Both the position numbers and the translations under genes were made by a program. Positions 21,070 to 30,309 of a stretch of 64,000 nucleotides of DNA are shown piece after piece (position 1 is the first letter of the stretch; every line of letters begins with the position of its first letter). The notes beneath the pieces are model-generated. The model was not told the origin of the DNA. It saw only the letters and a list, made by a program, of their open reading frames with translations, and did no database searches. The stretch covers positions 124,001-188,000 of the forward strand of contig CAJQUW010005310.1 of NCBI GenBank assembly GCA_907163375.1, written 5' to 3'. The DNA is from Prostheceraeus crozeri. Lineage: Eukaryota; Platyhelminthes; Polycladida; Euryleptidae.

Positions 21070-22180
21070 CCGATCCTTAATATTCGGACTACTTAATATT
21101 CGATCACTCAACAATAAAGTCGACGACATTATTGATGTTACTCGAGATCATTCTATTGATGTGTTCCTGATAACCGAGTCTTGGCATGATAGTGATTCAA
21201 ACTGCATTGGTCGTCTGCGACAGTCTGGGTACAACGTTCAAGATTGACCGAGACCAAGACCGGTTGATCAGCTTGCTAATATGAGTGTCAACCATGGAGG
21301 TCTTGTTGTATTTTCGAGATCCAACATTCAGCTATCAGTCATCACACTTACTCGAAAAACTCCCACTACTTTTGAGCATATGTGTATCCGTGTAAATTCA
21401 TGCTCTTCATCAAACATCATCATTCTCATATATCGGACAGGTGTTATCTTGAATAAATTCTTCGACGAATTGACCTCCATCTTGGATCGTGTTATAACTT
21501 ACTCAACACCTGTGATTGTTGCTGGCGACCTGAACATACATATCGAACGCCCAAGTGATCCCAATACACGGAAGCTTATGAGCATTATGTCCACCTATGG
21601 CCTCTCGTGTAGAGTCACTGAGCCTACACACAACCTTGGAGGAACACTTGATGTGATATTTACAAGTGATGCTCAAAATCAGCCTGTTATCACTACTGAT
21701 GTTGAGCTTTCTGATTACATTCTTTTTCGATGGAAATCAGAGATTCCCTTGCCACCACTGACCTATGTTACAACTACCTTTCGGCGATGGAACGAACTCA
21801 GTTTATGCGCATTTCGGGATTCGATATCAAATTCTAATCTCTGCAATGCCTCCCATTGGGATGTTCTCAACCTTGACGAGCAGGCCGAGCTGTATGATGC
21901 AACACTCACTGAAATTCTCGATGAACTCATACCATTGATAAATGCACGCATTCCTCAACGACCTTCCAGTCCATGGTATGACTATGAATGACGTCAGCAA
22001 AAGCGTGTGGTCAGAAGATTGGAGAGATATGTTCAAAGTTGTCCTTCTGCTCTAATTCATGAGTGGAGGAAGAATCTTCAACGGTACCGATCTCTACTTC
22101 GACGCAGACGTTCATCATATTGGAATGCTCGTATCATATTGGCATGCAATCGTGTTCACATTGCTTAGGGGTTTCATTGT
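21070..22180 (+). pseudogene. LINE ORF2 fragment: APE endonuclease domain inside element B
   Basis: Recognisable apurinic-endonuclease (EEP) motifs of CR1/L2-like LINEs: LLNIRSLNNKVDDI near 21090, FLITESWH near 21170, VIVAGDLNIHIERP near 21515-21550, EPTHNLGGTLDVIFTSD near 21625-21670, LSDYILFRWK near 21705. Downstream, WRKNLQRYRSLLRRRRSSYW near 22065-22125 is the linker that precedes reverse transcriptase, which is absent. Stops near 21245 and 21990 and frame changes break it. A truncated, dead insertion lying between the rightward and leftward gene blocks of element B. Confidence 0.82.
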
Positions 22181-22263
22181 GAGAGCTGGCGCAGCAAGTG
22201 CAAGTGACAACGACATTCACCTCTGGCGGTTCATTACATGGCAAGCAACACAACTGCTTCATA

Positions 22264-22956
22264 TTAATAGTCTGAGAACATGTATTTCTTTGAAGGAGCT
22301 GTTTTACGTTTTCCTTTTACTAGTTTTAGTGGTGGCGAAGATCTACGTCGAGTTCTTCCTCTTGTTTGCTTAGTGAGTGTGGGAGGGGAGGTACAAGGTG
22401 ACGTCTTAAACCAATTTGTTGGCATTTTCATCGTCTGAAGCATTGGAGCAGTAGTCACTGTTGAATCAAGTTCTTTCAATGTCTCATTAATCAAAGCAAA
22501 TTTTGGCACATTATGCTTTTTCAATAGTTTAAGAAAGTATGTCCAACCAGGTGGAACATAGCCCTGACGGCGCTTTCTACGTGTCGCATACTGAATCAAG
22601 TCTTCATAACGTGAAGCATCAATCACTTTATTTTCATCTGTAATGATTTCTCCTCTATCATTTACATTGAGATGAGGTTCAATACTGTTGAAAAGAGATA
22701 TGGCATGTGCACGAGATGCTAAAAGTTTGGCAGTCGACACAGAGTCACGCATCTTATTCTTCAAATTTTTCAATTGTTCAACAGTTTCCGATTGTAATAA
22801 TACAGCACGATGTGGATCTTTGATGTGAACATTTTACTGATAATCTAATTCTTTCCTATACATTTGATTTGCAAGAGGTTGCTTTACTTGTTGTATAGCA
22901 GTCAATTGTACATATTCATCCTGAGGAATAACAATCATGCGAGAATAAGAACTCAT
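22264..22956 (-). pseudogene. Element B Polinton-type minor virion protein
   Basis: Leftward frame beginning SSYSRMIVIPQDEYVQL, followed by a helical segment (ETVEQLKNLKNKMRDS), a central PPGWTYFLKLLKKHNVPKFAL block and a basic Arg/Lys/Ser-rich C-terminus. A start with a hydrophobic VIP-x-E-Y motif, then a folded region ending in short basic patches, recurs in Polinton/adintovirus genomes next to the ATPase, where it is assumed to be a core or minor structural protein. It lies directly downstream of the ATPase in the same direction. About one break. Function inferred from position and resemblance. Confidence 0.55.
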
Positions 22957-23570
22957 AGTTTGTAGATAATCATGGGAGTTTTCAAAATTTCACTTCGAAA
23001 TCTAAATTCTTCCGGACACTCTTGCGTAAAGTCAATGAATAAGTAACCGTGTGGTTTTTCAGTAGCTGCTTGAAAAATTTCAATTAAGGCTTTTGATCCT
23101 CTGGGTGCAACTTGTCGCGCTAAAATTTCAAATTGACTTTTATCTCGCGGACTCTTGAAAATAGCATAATAGTGTGTATTTAGGTTTCGTGTACGAGCTT
23201 CTTTTCCATCAGGAAACAAATTTTGTGTGATATAGATGATAAAGCACCTTTTATGATGTGCTGCGCGAGTGAACATATCTGTAACATCTTTGGAATTCTT
23301 ACTTTCTTTTAATAGATCATCCAATACAACAACATCATTAGACTGAAGTTTATCCACTGGAATAATTCCTTCATGTCGAATAAAGTTGCGACTTTGCAAT
23401 TCCTGAAACAGCGACGGTTGATAAATACCATAACACCAAATCACTCGATTGATAGGTTCCCTAAACAACTCCCTTCTTTTATCCAATAAATTCAGCGTGA
23501 AAACAGTTTTACCTGCATGAGATGGACCTGATACAGTCAGAACTTTATTGCATTGAAGTCTGAAATCCAT
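22953..23570 (-). CDS. Element B genome-packaging ATPase (FtsK/HerA, A32-like)
   Basis: 205 codons. Walker A is GPSHAGKT at residues 15-22, Walker B VVVLDD at about 80-85, and downstream blocks HHKRCFIIYITQNLF, LNTHYYAIFKSPRDKSQ and PHGYLFIDF match Polinton/adintovirus packaging ATPases, which drive DNA into the capsid. Length is typical for this shorter lineage. It differs clearly from the ATPase of Polinton C (39173-39937), so element B belongs to another Polinton/adintovirus branch. The frame looks whole. Neighbours on the same strand are small core-type proteins. Confidence 0.9.
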   Translation of the reverse strand: MDFRLQCNKVLTVSGPSHAGKTVFTLNLLDKRRELFREPINRVIWCYGIYQPSLFQELQSRNFIRHEGIIPVDKLQSNDVVVLDDLLKESKNSKDVTDMFTRAAHHKRCFIIYITQNLFPDGKEARTRNLNTHYYAIFKSPRDKSQFEILARQVAPRGSKALIEIFQAATEKPHGYLFIDFTQECPEEFRFRSEILKTPMIIYKL

Positions 23571-23595
23571 TTTAAAATTTGCGATTGAACATTAC

Positions 23596-23942
23596 TCTTT
23601 AGGATTAAAGATATTGCCTAAAATACCACCCACGACAGGAGCTAACATCGGAAGTATTGCTGAAAGGAAACCGCCCTTTTGTGTTAGAGTTTCCCTCTTT
23701 CTTTGAAGGGTGACTTTAGGATTGGAGATAAAACGCAATTTTGTAGCATATCGCTTAAGTAACTTTTGTTATTTTGGTGCTAATTTCTTCGTCCTCAACT
23801 TTCTCACATGAGAAATAATTTCACGAATGAATTTATCGTTAGCATGTCGTATAGCATTGCATCGCTGATTTGCTTTCATTCGTCGGAGAGCTTGAATGGC
23901 TGAAGAAAACTTTGAAGACTTTTGACTTTTACGTTTCGTCAT
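23596..23942 (-). pseudogene. Element B small basic core protein with GGFL hydrophobic tail
   Basis: A leftward Lys/Arg-rich protein begins MTKRKSQKSSKFSSAIQALR, with an ANDKFIREIISHVRKL block, and ends in the hydrophobic KGGFLSAILPMLAPVVGGIL. This layout, basic helices and a C-terminal GGFLP-like hydrophobic segment, is one of the most recurrent small proteins of Polintons and adintoviruses, probably a DNA-binding or membrane-active core protein. Directly upstream of the ATPase in the same direction. About one break. Confidence 0.65.
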
Positions 23943-23998
23943 TTTACGTTCCGTGTTAGTCTTTGCTAAAACCTGTCATTACCACATTTGCATAGGTA

Positions 23999-24331
23999 CT
24001 AACTATTGCGGCATAAGTGACACTCGAAATGAGCAATATCAAAGTGGTTACATTTGCAAAGTTGAATGCAATTACGTATGAAACAGCGTTGACAAAAAGC
24101 ATGCTTACATCTCTTAAGGATGCGCTTTTCATTTCCATCCTTTCGCTTACATACATCACAACACATAGTTTCACCGTTACTGGTAACGTCCATGGCATAG
24201 TTTTTTGAAGATATGAATTTGCTAGGCTTTTCTAAATAATAGACGCATGTACAGAAGGAATATACTTCGAGAGTGAGCAGACATAGCTCGAAAACCAGTT
24301 GTGCTACAATCAAGTACCACTGCATTTTCAA
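23999..24331 (-). CDS. Element B RING-like zinc-finger protein
   Basis: 110 codons. The N-terminal ~35 residues are hydrophobic and could be a signal anchor; then CCDVCKRKDGNEKRILKRCK begins a Cys/His pattern C-x2-C...C-x-H-x2-C-x2-C...C-x2-C that suits a RING or related zinc finger. RING proteins often act as E3 ubiquitin ligases, but no partner can be read. A second frame (23956-24198, minus) over the same DNA is probably a shadow. Confidence 0.5.
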   Translation of the reverse strand: MKMQWYLIVAQLVFELCLLTLEVYSFCTCVYYLEKPSKFISSKNYAMDVTSNGETMCCDVCKRKDGNEKRILKRCKHAFCQRCFIRNCIQLCKCNHFDIAHFECHLCRNS

Positions 24332-24418
24332 TTTTTCTTTATAGAAAGTTGAATGTGAATATCTGAAATCGCTTCAATCACTAGACTACTATATTGATGG
24401 TTAAATGCGTTAATACGT

Positions 24419-24736
24419 TCAGCAATTTTTATCATATCTTTTAAAAAATTCTTCGAGGTGATCTACAGCTTCCATTGAATAAGAAGCAAAATGGAAAGAG
24501 CGACTTTCCACCTCTTCCTTTCCAAAATGACTAAACTTAATTTTCGCAACTAATCGCCCCATTACAATGCTATCAGAGAATGTTTTCATTAACTCTAGAA
24601 ATAGAGTGCTAGCATCATCGATCACTGCTTCGATCTCGGTCTCATCTTTATGGAAATTTGTCACATAATCTTGAACAGCTCCTTTTAAACTTTGTCTATG
24701 AAAATGTAATGTTCCGCAGTCATTTGAGAAAGACAT
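24419..24736 (-). CDS. Element B small protein, unrecognised
   Basis: 105 codons starting MSFSNDCGTLHFHRQSLKGA and containing KIKFSHFGKEEVESRSFHFA. Acidic, probably soluble alpha/beta; no motif I can name. Lies in the leftward block between RING-like and exonuclease-like regions, hence possibly an early or accessory gene of the element. Confidence 0.4.
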   Translation of the reverse strand: MSFSNDCGTLHFHRQSLKGAVQDYVTNFHKDETEIEAVIDDASTLFLELMKTFSDSIVMGRLVAKIKFSHFGKEEVESRSFHFASYSMEAVDHLEEFFKRYDKNC

Positions 24737-24823
24737 GATCGCCCTTTAGCTAACCCATCCATTGCATGAAAACAACAACTCTTTTCATAGTAACATTTAT
24801 TGAATAACTGTAACAAGCATGCA

Positions 24824-25354
24824 TTATAAATCAATGGTTTGAAACAGATAAAATAGATACAGCTGGTAACTGTCATACAGCGAGCAATGATAACCATACA
24901 TGACTTTGGCAGTGTTGAGGTAAGGAGGAAAGAAGCATTGGTTATGAACGTAGCTACTACAACGAAGAGACAAAATAGGAACACACAAATCCTTAAAACG
25001 TTTCGTGACTTCATGATAATGTTGATTCACTCTACTATCCCAAGGTGGGAGCAAAATATCATCAATGATTAGATTGGGAAATACTTTCCTCTCCTTAGTA
25101 GGATCATTACAAAGATGCGTATAACATTGAAAGCAGCTAACCATCGTTTAAAGTCAATAAGAAGAGCACTCTCACAAGAAAAGCCATAGTCTTGCAAATA
25201 TTTCAGATTAAGTCCATGAATGTGTTTTCTCTCCCATTGATGAACATTGGGATCACAGTTGGCATGTTGATGATAGACACTAACAATCTGATATGTCCAA
25301 TTGTTCATAGCAATAGCACTGAGCTCCTGTACAGGTTCACCCTCACAATCCATA
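24824..25354 (-). pseudogene. Element B DEDD-type exonuclease-like relic
   Basis: The segment begins at a candidate 3' splice site and reads FMDCEGEPVQELSAIAMNN, with the Asp-x-Glu exonuclease-I motif and typical hydrophobic lead of DnaQ/TREX-like 3'-5' exonucleases. Further downstream FPNLIIDDILLPPWDSR may be a later motif. Broken, one or more breaks. Role, if once active, would be trimming or processing of nucleic acid; this is inference from one clear motif. Confidence 0.45.
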
Positions 25355-25405
25355 AAAATGATGATAGAAGCCTAAAACGGAAATTTACACATCTAAGGAA
25401 ACGTT

Positions 25406-25654
25406 CTATAACATATCACAAAATGAAGAATTACATCGATGCTTTTCACGACGAAATACACAAATGATATGATGGCAACGAAGAAGTAAAATGTATCTAA
25501 TAAGACCACGTCTACGACACTCAAAGCACATAAGCGAATTGTCATAGGGTAGAGTTAGGAAAGGACTAGTAATTCTCCTTCTTTGATTTGCGTTTTGATG
25601 TAGCATTCTTCTCCGACTTGCGCTTCGTACCACTGCTGTTAAGGATTTGATCAA
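25406..25654 (-). CDS. Element B Cys/His-rich fragment, possibly RING-like exon
   Basis: 82 codons; the part from CFECRRRGLIRYILLLRCHH to the end has spaced Cys and His residues (C-x2-C...C-H-H-x2-C) reminiscent of half a RING finger. It lies upstream of the exonuclease-like segment in the same direction and may be an exon of a longer spliced gene or a separate small gene. Confidence 0.35.
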   Translation of the reverse strand: MIKSLTAVVRSASRRRMLHQNANQRRRITSPFLTLPYDNSLMCFECRRRGLIRYILLLRCHHIICVFRREKHRCNSSFCDML

Positions 25655-26081
25655 TTATATCATCCACGTTGGGTGGTTTTGGAATATATAGGATTGATTC
25701 CATATGCATGGGGAGAGAGGCTATTTTATTATCCTTGTGCTGACCATAATATAGCTCATTCACTTTGAAAAGGATATCCCAAGTACCTTCTCCGATCTCG
25801 TCGCATGTGATGGATGTTGAATGATCTCCCTCCTTCTTATAGTAAGTACACCAATGTGATACCGGTAGGCAAATTTGATTACCATCCCAAATCTTTCTAT
25901 ATGGAGTATCCTTGTCATCTCTCGCCTTCCACTCTTGAGCAAGAGGAGTAGAAATGTCCATATTTAACGTCACGTACTCCTCAATAATGTCAAGTTGGTG
26001 ACGAATGTACGGACTGACGGGGATCAGTATGTAGTCCCCATACTGATTGTGCATTATCTTGACATCCGTGGAAGGGAGCAT
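25566..26081 (-). CDS. Element B 171-aa protein, unrecognised
   Basis: Open frame with a folded-looking first 140 residues (aromatic-rich, e.g. LPVSHWCTYYKKEGDHS) and a Lys/Ser-rich C-terminal tail (SGTKRKSEKNATSKRKSKKE) that could be a nuclear-localisation signal. Downstream of the TATA promoter at 26441 in the leftward direction. No family recognised; possibly a regulatory or DNA-binding early protein. Confidence 0.45.
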   Translation of the reverse strand: MLPSTDVKIMHNQYGDYILIPVSPYIRHQLDIIEEYVTLNMDISTPLAQEWKARDDKDTPYRKIWDGNQICLPVSHWCTYYKKEGDHSTSITCDEIGEGTWDILFKVNELYYGQHKDNKIASLPMHMESILYIPKPPNVDDIIDQILNSSGTKRKSEKNATSKRKSKKENY

Positions 26082-26270
26082 TCCCGTTTGTAGTACTACG
26101 CTATGATCGTCATAACGCTAGACTTGTTTAAATTTACGCTGTAGCGGTGTAGGATTATGTACCTTGGTTGTTTCTTCCACTGGCCTCAGTTGTAGATGAT
26201 CTGATTGTAGCGAACCTTGTAACGTCTGACCGCCATTTTGTCCTACTAGTACAGCAGATGGAGTAGATGC

Positions 26271-26337
26271 CTGAAAATGAAAAAGATTGTATTAAGCTTA
26301 CGTTCAAGGGAGGAGAGGGAGGGAAGTAGCGACTTAC
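26271..26337 (-). other. Candidate 67-bp GT-AG intron directly after an ATG
   Basis: On the minus strand ATG (26340-26338) is followed immediately by GTAAGTC; the acceptor tttttcattttcAG ends at 26271. Spliced leaders of this kind are plausible for a nuclear, host-transcribed element. Confidence 0.55.
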
Positions 26338-26440
26338 CATTTTAGTTGGATAATAGAATAGGGAACTAGAGAGAGAGAAAATGTGCGTCCGTCACTCGTG
26401 CGATTCAACGATGGAATGATTCTCACATTGGAAGGCTCGC

Positions 26441-26450
26441 TATTTATATA
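26441..26450 (-). promoter_or_regulatory. TATA box of element B leftward gene block
   Basis: Minus strand TATATAAATA about 100 bp upstream of the ATG at 26340; a matching arrangement (TATA box, short leader, intron) exists for the rightward gene at the other end. Confidence 0.6.
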
Positions 26451-26512
26451 GAAATGCTTGAATCTCATTGGACGACGATTCTCGTTGGATAATAGCATCA
26501 CGTTGTTTCCCA

Positions 26513-27013
26513 TTATGGGAGATAGACCTTGGCAGTTGAATAGATTTCTTCAGAACAAAGAGGGCAACGTTTAGTTTTCAATGTCGTATAACATGAAGAA
26601 AAGAGAACGGTATGAGCACTTGGTAGGGTGAGAAGGGACCTTTCCCGTTGAAAACATACTATACATTTACGTTCACATAATAATTTAAAGGTCTCTTCCT
26701 CCAGCATCTCTCTTAAGTCACTTTTCTTGTTCGGAGGACTTTCATCGTCAGCAAATGTCACCGTCTTTCCATACCGCTCCACTATCATCCTCCTTTCGCT
26801 GCAGTCTGACATGGAGAAATCCTCTATCCAACTTCTATCCAAATTTCGAGTCATGGTATGCTCATCCAAATCTATGAGTCTTTCAACTAAATCACCAGCC
26901 TTGATATTCTCATTGGGATGTGTGACAGTTTCTATCGCTTGGAGTGAATATCCAAGGTCTCTTGCCACACGCCACGATGTCGGGAGGTCGGTCATCATTG
27001 TGTACGGTAGCAA
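26513..27013 (-). CDS. Element B IAP-like RING-finger protein
   Basis: 166 codons, the outermost leftward gene inside the right TIR. Residues about 10-60 (LGYSLQAIETVTH...LVERLIDLDE) resemble the UBA region, and residues about 115-166 (CERKCIVCFQRERSLLTLPS...RCPLCSEEIYSTAKVYLP) the C-terminal RING of inhibitor-of-apoptosis proteins: same spacing, same hydrophobic ending. No BIR domain is present. In baculoviruses and other DNA viruses such proteins block host cell death by ubiquitin transfer. Likely captured from a host. It is not known whether this copy was functional. Confidence 0.6.
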   Translation of the reverse strand: MLPYTMMTDLPTSWRVARDLGYSLQAIETVTHPNENIKAGDLVERLIDLDEHTMTRNLDRSWIEDFSMSDCSERRMIVERYGKTVTFADDESPPNKKSDLREMLEEETFKLLCERKCIVCFQRERSLLTLPSAHTVLFSSCYTTLKTKRCPLCSEEIYSTAKVYLP

Positions 27014-27171
27014 GCCACTTGCCTATACTTGTAGCCTTTCGGAAGCAGAAACGGATAAAGGTAGAGACTCACATGAGTCTCCACTGAATTCGTCTCATCC
27101 TAAGCTTTCAAATGAGACCTCACACGTCTCAATCCGTCCACTAGAAGTAGAGTTGAAAGATACCTCTCCCG

Positions 27172-27675
27172 AGGGGGGGGGTCGGAGAAATTTGATGAAA
27201 AATGTTTTGGTAAAGGTCCCAGGTCGAAATTCGACACTTTGGAAAATTTTTAGTTTTCCCCATACAAAGTCACTCTGACACTTAGGATTTTTTCGTGTAA
27301 TCCGAGGTCTGACCTAAAATCTTGAAATGGCTCTAACTTTTGAACAGCTGAACCGATTGAGATGGGACCACCGCCATTTAATTTCTCTCACTCTTAGCGT
27401 TCGATTGATATAAGGCACCACCTAGTACGACCACGGCAAGCCACCTCTCCCGAGGGGGGGTGAAAAAATTTTTGTTAACCCAACTTTTGACGAGAAACAC
27501 GATGGGAGTGGTCTCGCACCGAAATTCCACCATTCCAATCTGGCCGGCACACCACGCCAGCCTAGCCAGCACACCACGACAGCTTGGAGAGCACACCACG
27601 AACAACCTCTGGCAACCTCTATCGTTCCAGAGGGGGGAGTCGGACTCGAAGAAACTAGGTGTCGGACTAGGGCGG
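27172..27675 (-). repeat. Right terminal inverted repeat of element B
   Basis: Inverted copy of 17541-18045; ends CTAGTCCGAC-type tip at 27675 (forward strand gtcggactagggcgg). About ten differences from the left copy by eye, mostly short indels in homopolymers and transitions. Confidence 0.9.
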
Positions 27676-27730
27676 AATTACTACTTTCTTTGATGATTCT
27701 GATTGTTGAGATAAAACGACTAACACTTAC

Positions 27731-27842
27731 GTAGCAACGGATCAAATTCCAAAACTTCAATTTCGCAAATTTCAATCAGATTTCTGGTTCCAGGCAATGC
27801 AAGGACTACGTATATTCCCAAAACTGGTTCTCCTCGATGCAG
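27731..27842 (-). CDS. Probable host exon, F-type lectin (fucolectin)-like domain, 112 nt
   Basis: On the minus strand an acceptor tttgtttattccAG precedes, and a donor GTAAGTG follows, an open 112-nt exon. It encodes a stretch containing GIYVVLALPGTRNLIEICEI, which matches the end of F5/8-type lectin domains of the fucolectin/tachylectin family (pattern G-x-Y-V-x-x-x-x-P-G-x-x-x-x-L-x-I-C-E-V-E-V). Such lectins bind fucose, often in innate immunity. No other exon of the gene was recognised in the window, so it is either an isolated exon of a gene cut up by element insertions or a relic. Confidence 0.5.
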
Positions 27843-27859
27843 CTGGAATAAACAAACGG

Positions 27860-30010
27860 AGTTAAAGGAGTTTATTAGTGCACAGACGATTAACATCAGA
27901 TGTCGAAGGAAGGCTTTCTCTGTAGTGCGGACCAAAGGCATCAGCATTCTATCCAAATGTTCTAGTTAACCGATGTGAAGACCTTTCACTCTTTATAAAT
28001 AGGGATGTTCGTGCAGCATTGCTACTCATGAGATGGAGATGGAAGCGAGTCCGGTCCCGGACTATCTAGTACCAGGGCCGATTTGTGTCATGTCTGATAT
28101 TAGAAATATGATCAATTATATTCTCTGACTCACCTCATATGATTGCTTATCAACATGGTTCGCAAGAAGATGAAATACATGCCGGCATATGACCGAATGC
28201 TTCCTCGACCAGAAACAACAATCAATAGACGACTAGCAGGCAGCATTTCTCTGGAATTCTGGTTAAAAGATTCGGTTGAACATTGACTTCAGCTCTTGTC
28301 TTATTGACCTCACTTTTCAAAATGGGCTATATATCTTCAGTGCCTTTGTTTTATCCGCTTAAAATGAACTAAAATGTAACTTATAACAATAGCAGCTATC
28401 GGTACATCAAAAAGGATGCACTTTATTTGTGATAGACAGACGTGTTTATACAGTGTACATGTCGAGCAAATCAAGATTTACAGAATGTACCACATTATTA
28501 GTCACCTCTTACTTTTTTCGTTTTTCTGCTCTAAAAACTATAATTTCAATCTGTTTTGGCCATGAATACATTCAAATTTCTTATTTGACACCCGCTTCAA
28601 TGGGGAGTTTTCCGAACACGCCCCTTTGCTGGACTCCCAAACTATAGCATTGTCAAATCACGCACCAATCGAATTGGCATTGAAAGGAGGTTCAGAAAAA
28701 CAGCAGCAGTTTTATTTCTAAGGTCATCCCTGGGCTGAGGTGAAAGTCAAAAGTCAAAGGTTATCTAGTAAACCATACACCAACGAAAGATCTGGTCAAG
28801 GTGGACAATAAAATGATGATTACTAACCCAATAAACGTGTTGGCATATAAACATGTGAAAACTCGTTTTTCGGATTGTTTCTTTTTGACAGACGATAATT
28901 TAGAGCGCTGTTAAAGATTTGGGAATTAAAATCACCTCTCTATCGTCGTCCATTTGGCGGGAAACTCTATTTGTTCTTCAAAATGGCCCCAAAAAACTCT
29001 TCATTTTAGTAAGTTATAGAAAATATTCAATTATACAATCAAAAATTTCAATTATATAATCAATTCCTAAAATATTTTTATGAGCAAAAGACCATCCAAA
29101 TCGCTACTCAGAGTTTCATGCACCTAATAACACAATCATTTTGATAAATTATTTATAATTTTTTACTAATGTAATTGATAAATTATAGCGCAATAAGTTT
29201 TTGAATCATTTGGAAGTACTTGCAATCTATGAATTGGTCAAATGAATATATATTCATTTTGTTATTTTGCAACAAAATACTTTTTGACACCATGTTGTCA
29301 TGTAAATGTCATGCGTGATGAGGTCGCTAAAGGACGTATCCCCGATTCTACAGAATCTACGACAATGACTTGATCAAAAAGTAAATAATGAGTTATTAAA
29401 ACAACACTGATAGCATATTATTTAATCGCTAAAATATTCACAATTCAACGCAATGCAAGCAGTGCGATCATTTGTACTGTAAACAGCACATTTTGAGTCA
29501 CCGGGATCTTCTTCCTCTTTCATAAATAATGCAGCTAAACTATCTGCTTCGTTTTTCAATATAAATTGATTAAGTAGCCCTTTTTGGAAAACTTTTTTTA
29601 AATCAATAGATATCGATATATATCGTTAATTGCATACTTTAATCACAGAGGCATAGCACTGCAATTATTGCAGATTAATATCACGAACACTTTTTTCATT
29701 ACATATTAACATTAGAAGCACCAAAATTTTGTCACAAAATTAAGGAGCAATGAGTCAAAAATGACTCACATCTATTTTTCTGGTATTTTGCGGTTTTTAT
29801 CCAAGTGAAATGCTTTTATATTGATATTCATTACAATTTTTCGTAATAAAGAGTGTTGCTAAGCAGTTTACAAAACGCTGTGATTTTTTTCCATTGCAGG
29901 AGGGGATTACAATGGCCTAGCTATAATTTCATATGTAGAATTAAGAGAGAACAATCAACATGAAGAAATATCATTTAATGTACTTATCTCAACCATTTAA
30001 TCCTGGGTAA
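27860..30010. other. Intergenic AT-rich stretch, no gene recognised
   Basis: Only short ORFs without family motifs. This is the unique-looking sequence between element B and Polinton C. Confidence 0.6.
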
Positions 30011-30013
30011 TCC

Positions 30014-30062
30014 GGAAAAAAACAAAAATGGAAGAAACCGCAAGAATATATCCTTCGTTATC
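30014..30062 (+). repeat. Left terminal inverted repeat of Polinton C
   Basis: GGAAAAAAACAAAAATGGAA then gaaaccgcaagaatatatcc and ttcgttatc; reverse complement of 54856-54903 with a few differences. The first gene's ATG (30028) lies inside it. At 48 bp it is short for a Polinton, where 100-1000 bp is usual. Confidence 0.82.
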
Positions 30063-30309
30063 ATATGAACGTAGTTCTACTTTAATGGACATTGAAAAAA
30101 TGAATAAAGAAAAACACAAAGATAGAGTACGTTATATGAAAGATAAGGAATCTCAATTATTATTAAGATTAGAGCATTATAAAAAATTAAGAAAGAGATG
30201 GACTAAAGTTAAGAATGTAACACAAGGAATTGGCATATTCTTAAAAATAAGTTTAGGTGCTTTAACAATTGTTATATCTTCAGGTGTATTAGTAATTCCT
30301 GTTGTTGCT

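Larger units (their letters stand above)
17541..27675. mobile_element. Element B: compact Polinton/adintovirus-related element with ~505-bp TIRs
   Basis: Two nearly identical ~505-bp sequences in inverted orientation (17541-18045 and 27172-27675; by eye about 2% different) bound 10.1 kb. Inside lie a packaging ATPase of the Polinton/adintovirus type, two small proteins of Polinton core type, RING-finger genes, an exonuclease-like relic and a coiled-coil gene behind its own TATA promoter. I see no capsid, penton, protease, DNA polymerase B or integrase of this lineage inside, so it is short for the family and probably a deletion derivative or defective element. A LINE fragment lies inside. Several small breaks are seen. 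The similar TIRs point to a fairly recent insertion. No 6-bp target duplication could be recognised. Confidence 0.78.

Noticed and set aside
23956-24198. Second minus-strand frame over the RING-like gene
   Set aside because: Overlaps the RING frame, which has the better Cys/His pattern.
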